Source: a virus
Strand: one strand, 5' to 3'
Length of the DNA stretch: 33,580 nucleotides
Virus record (IMG/VR): IMGVR_UViG_3300024999_000265
Coordinates: 1 to 33,580 of that record
Every line of letters begins with the position of its first letter. Positions within the stretch are counted from its first letter, which is position 1. The position numbers were made by a program, and so were the translations under genes. Of this stretch, positions 31,913-33,580 are shown piece after piece. The notes below the pieces were generated by a model. The model did not search any database. It saw only the letters and a list, made by a program, of their open reading frames with translations, and was not told where the DNA came from.

Positions 31913-33364
31913 ATGAATATTAAAATGATGTCAGAAGATCCTAAAATTAAATTTGCAGATACTTATGAAAAGGATAAAAATAAAACAGTAGATAAAAAGA
32001 AACAACTACTTGAAAAATTCATAAATGTGACTAAAGTTGAAAATGTAAAAGATTCTAAGGAATTACAAGAATTTATTATCCATGAAAAATTAGTAAATGT
32101 TATTAATGATGATAAACATATAGATAAAACTAATAATGATAAAAAATATTTGAAAGATTTAAAAAGTAAAGATAAACAGATTGATAGTTTACAAAAGGAA
32201 TTAGCATTAAAAAATAAAGAATTAAAAGACAATAAATCTACCATCTCACTTTTGAAAAAAGAAATCTATGATTTAAAACAGAAGAATATTTTAGATGAGA
32301 ATGCTGAAATATTATTATTGAGAAATAAAGTTTCTGAGCAAGAAAATATTTTAGTTAAAATTCAAGAAGAAGTGCTAGATAAATTACCTCATAAAGATAA
32401 ATATAAGAAATTATTAGAAGATAATAAAAGTTATAGAAGTACATTTTATATAATGAAATGTGAACATCAAGAATTACGTGTAAAATATGAAAAACTTAAA
32501 ACTGCCTTAACGCATATTAATACTTCTAGTGTAGCAAAAGATTTGCAGAAGCACAAAGAAATTATTAATAATATGAGTATTGAATTGCAACATTTTAAAC
32601 ACCTTTCTGAAAATTATAAAGAGTCTTTGACTGTAAAAGATTTAATAGATGAATTAGTAGAAAGATTTAATGATAATAATTATATGGAATATGAAAAAAT
32701 TTATAATTTGTATAAGTTATATTTTAATAAAATAAAATTTGGTATAGGTTATAATTATAAATCTGAAAAACAGAAAATAGAAGAAAATGTTAATATTGAG
32801 TTTGGTTGGTTAAGAATTATTAATGATAGATGGTTCTTTGTTGGTACAAATTATAAAACTTATCCTATTATTAATACTGTTCCGTATATGAAAAATGGAA
32901 TTCCTGCAAAATCAATTGTAGAGTTTGGATTAGCAAATTTAATTAAAGCATTTCAAAATTATAGTTTTGACTACGATATGTATGAGGAAAATTCATTATT
33001 CATTAATAAATATAAACGTAAAAATACTGATGAATATGTTAATTTTGGTAATTTTACAGTTTTGATTATTGGTTCACAATATAAGAATAGATATATGGAC
33101 AGATTAAGAAAACATGGATTAGATGTATTATGGTTTAATCCATTTGAAGAAAATGTAAGTAAATTAGAATTTATGATTGGACGTTCTGATATAGTTATTA
33201 TTTGCAGAAGACATACAAAACATTATGTTAATGAATTAATAAAAGTGTCTTTTAAAGATGATAATAAATTTCAATTTATAGAGAAAGATAATGAAGATAG
33301 TATTGTTGGAAGAGTAAGATTTGCTGGAATTAAATTAGGATTGATTAAAATGGATAGTGATTGA
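31913..33364 (+). CDS. Coiled-coil protein with C-terminal DUF2325-like domain
   Basis: The protein has 483 residues from the ATG at 31913, behind AGAGGTG; a TTG at 31880 in the same frame has no such site. Residues 30-230 are long charged heptad-type helices (KELQEFIIHEKLVNV, LQKELALKNKEL). The C-terminal 90 residues read FTVLIIGSQYKNRYMDRLRK, LEFMIGRSDIVIICRRHTKH, NELIKVSFKDD, which follow the DUF2325 pattern (VLIVGG start, D-x-V-I-x-x-T, SH and vK). Function of that domain is unknown. It has 185 nt of non-coding DNA in front and a terminator behind, so it is a separate unit. Confidence 0.6.
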   Translation: MNIKMMSEDPKIKFADTYEKDKNKTVDKKKQLLEKFINVTKVENVKDSKELQEFIIHEKLVNVINDDKHIDKTNNDKKYLKDLKSKDKQIDSLQKELALKNKELKDNKSTISLLKKEIYDLKQKNILDENAEILLLRNKVSEQENILVKIQEEVLDKLPHKDKYKKLLEDNKSYRSTFYIMKCEHQELRVKYEKLKTALTHINTSSVAKDLQKHKEIINNMSIELQHFKHLSENYKESLTVKDLIDELVERFNDNNYMEYEKIYNLYKLYFNKIKFGIGYNYKSEKQKIEENVNIEFGWLRIINDRWFFVGTNYKTYPIINTVPYMKNGIPAKSIVEFGLANLIKAFQNYSFDYDMYEENSLFINKYKRKNTDEYVNFGNFTVLIIGSQYKNRYMDRLRKHGLDVLWFNPFEENVSKLEFMIGRSDIVIICRRHTKHYVNELIKVSFKDDNKFQFIEKDNEDSIVGRVRFAGIKLGLIKMDSD

Positions 33365-33394
33365 TAATGTGATAATTTAATATTTTTAATATTT

Positions 33395-33426
33395 AAGAAT
33401 ATAGATAAAATTCTATATTCTTTTTT
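33395..33426 (+). terminator. Terminator after gene 31913
   Basis: AAGAATATAG (33395-33404) pairs perfectly with CTATATTCTT (33413-33422), followed by a T run to 33426. Confidence 0.85.
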
Positions 33427-33485
33427 ATGTTCTATTTTAAAACAAAAACAAACAAAAAATAAAATAAAAAACGGAGGTATCCCTT

Positions 33486-33580
33486 ATGTCAAAAGTAAAT
33501 AAACTAACTTCTTCTATTCTCCTTCAGGAGCAATCCAAATTATTTGTGCAGAGAAAGATAACTGTAAATATCAACAAAAA
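33486..33580 (+). CDS. Start of a gene cut by the window end, unknown
   Basis: An ATG at 33486 follows ACGGAGG. The 31 visible residues (MSKVNKLTSSILLQEQSKLF and on) remain open to the end. An A/C-rich leader (about 33438-33470) precedes it, as before the genes at 15222 and 25491. It may be a tail-assembly gene, but too little is visible to say. Confidence 0.55.
   Translation, partial: MSKVNKLTSSILLQEQSKLFVQRKITVNINK

Noticed and set aside
1-33580. tRNA or rRNA genes
   Set aside because: No cloverleaf with a TTC-containing T arm or rRNA-like segment was found by eye in the gaps.

Overview
This window reads as part of the structural (late) region of a large tailed phage or prophage of a low-GC Bacillota host (Clostridium- or Bacillus-like). 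The evidence is very AT-rich DNA, AGGAGG-type ribosome binding sites, TTGACA/TATAAT promoters, TTG and GTG starts, and a single coding strand with the packaging-head-tail gene order. I cannot name the phage.

Layout. (1) 1-2190: two genes that look like an extra, degenerate terminase pair: a zinc-finger protein related to the small-subunit-like gene at 3543, and a protein with a terminase-nuclease-like domain that lacks the third catalytic acid and any Walker A motif. (2) 3543-8078: small-subunit-like protein, large terminase and portal. (3) 9992-13346: capsid protease with a scaffold tail (and an in-frame internal start that would make free scaffold), a small head protein and the major capsid protein. 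(4) 15222-23970: connector, decoration and tail-completion genes, then the tail tube protein. (5) 25491-29481: a long repetitive fibre-like protein and a carbohydrate-binding, LamG-type adhesin. (6) 29482-31250: a compact IscB (RNA-guided RuvC/HNH nuclease) with its structured upstream omega RNA (HEARO). (7) 31281-end: RusA-like resolvase, a coiled-coil DUF2325-like protein and the start of another gene.

Six free-standing homing-endonuclease-type genes (2323, 8225, 13503, 16436, 18554, 24114) and the IscB lie between these structural genes. They combine zinc-binding repeats, NUMOD1/DUF723-like repeats and HNH or Vsr-like nuclease domains. Three share the same N-terminal domain on different nucleases. 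The one at 24114 is split by a frameshift at an A8 tract.

The most unusual signal is in the leaders of these nuclease genes. Four (8225, 13503, 18554, 24114) can be folded as a three-way junction (P1, P2, P3) in which the P3 loop pairs with a sequence just upstream of the ribosome binding site, forming a pseudoknot. The stems and the pseudoknot differ in sequence but keep pairing. A fifth (2323) has a related variant with an 11-bp long-range pairing. I know no RNA family by this description, and the topology recalls viral exonuclease-resistant RNAs. A second pattern is the tripeptide E-[V/I/L]-N, present 14 times in the protease/scaffold and also in the N-terminal tails of the portal and major capsid proteins. 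It is a candidate processing site for the capsid protease.
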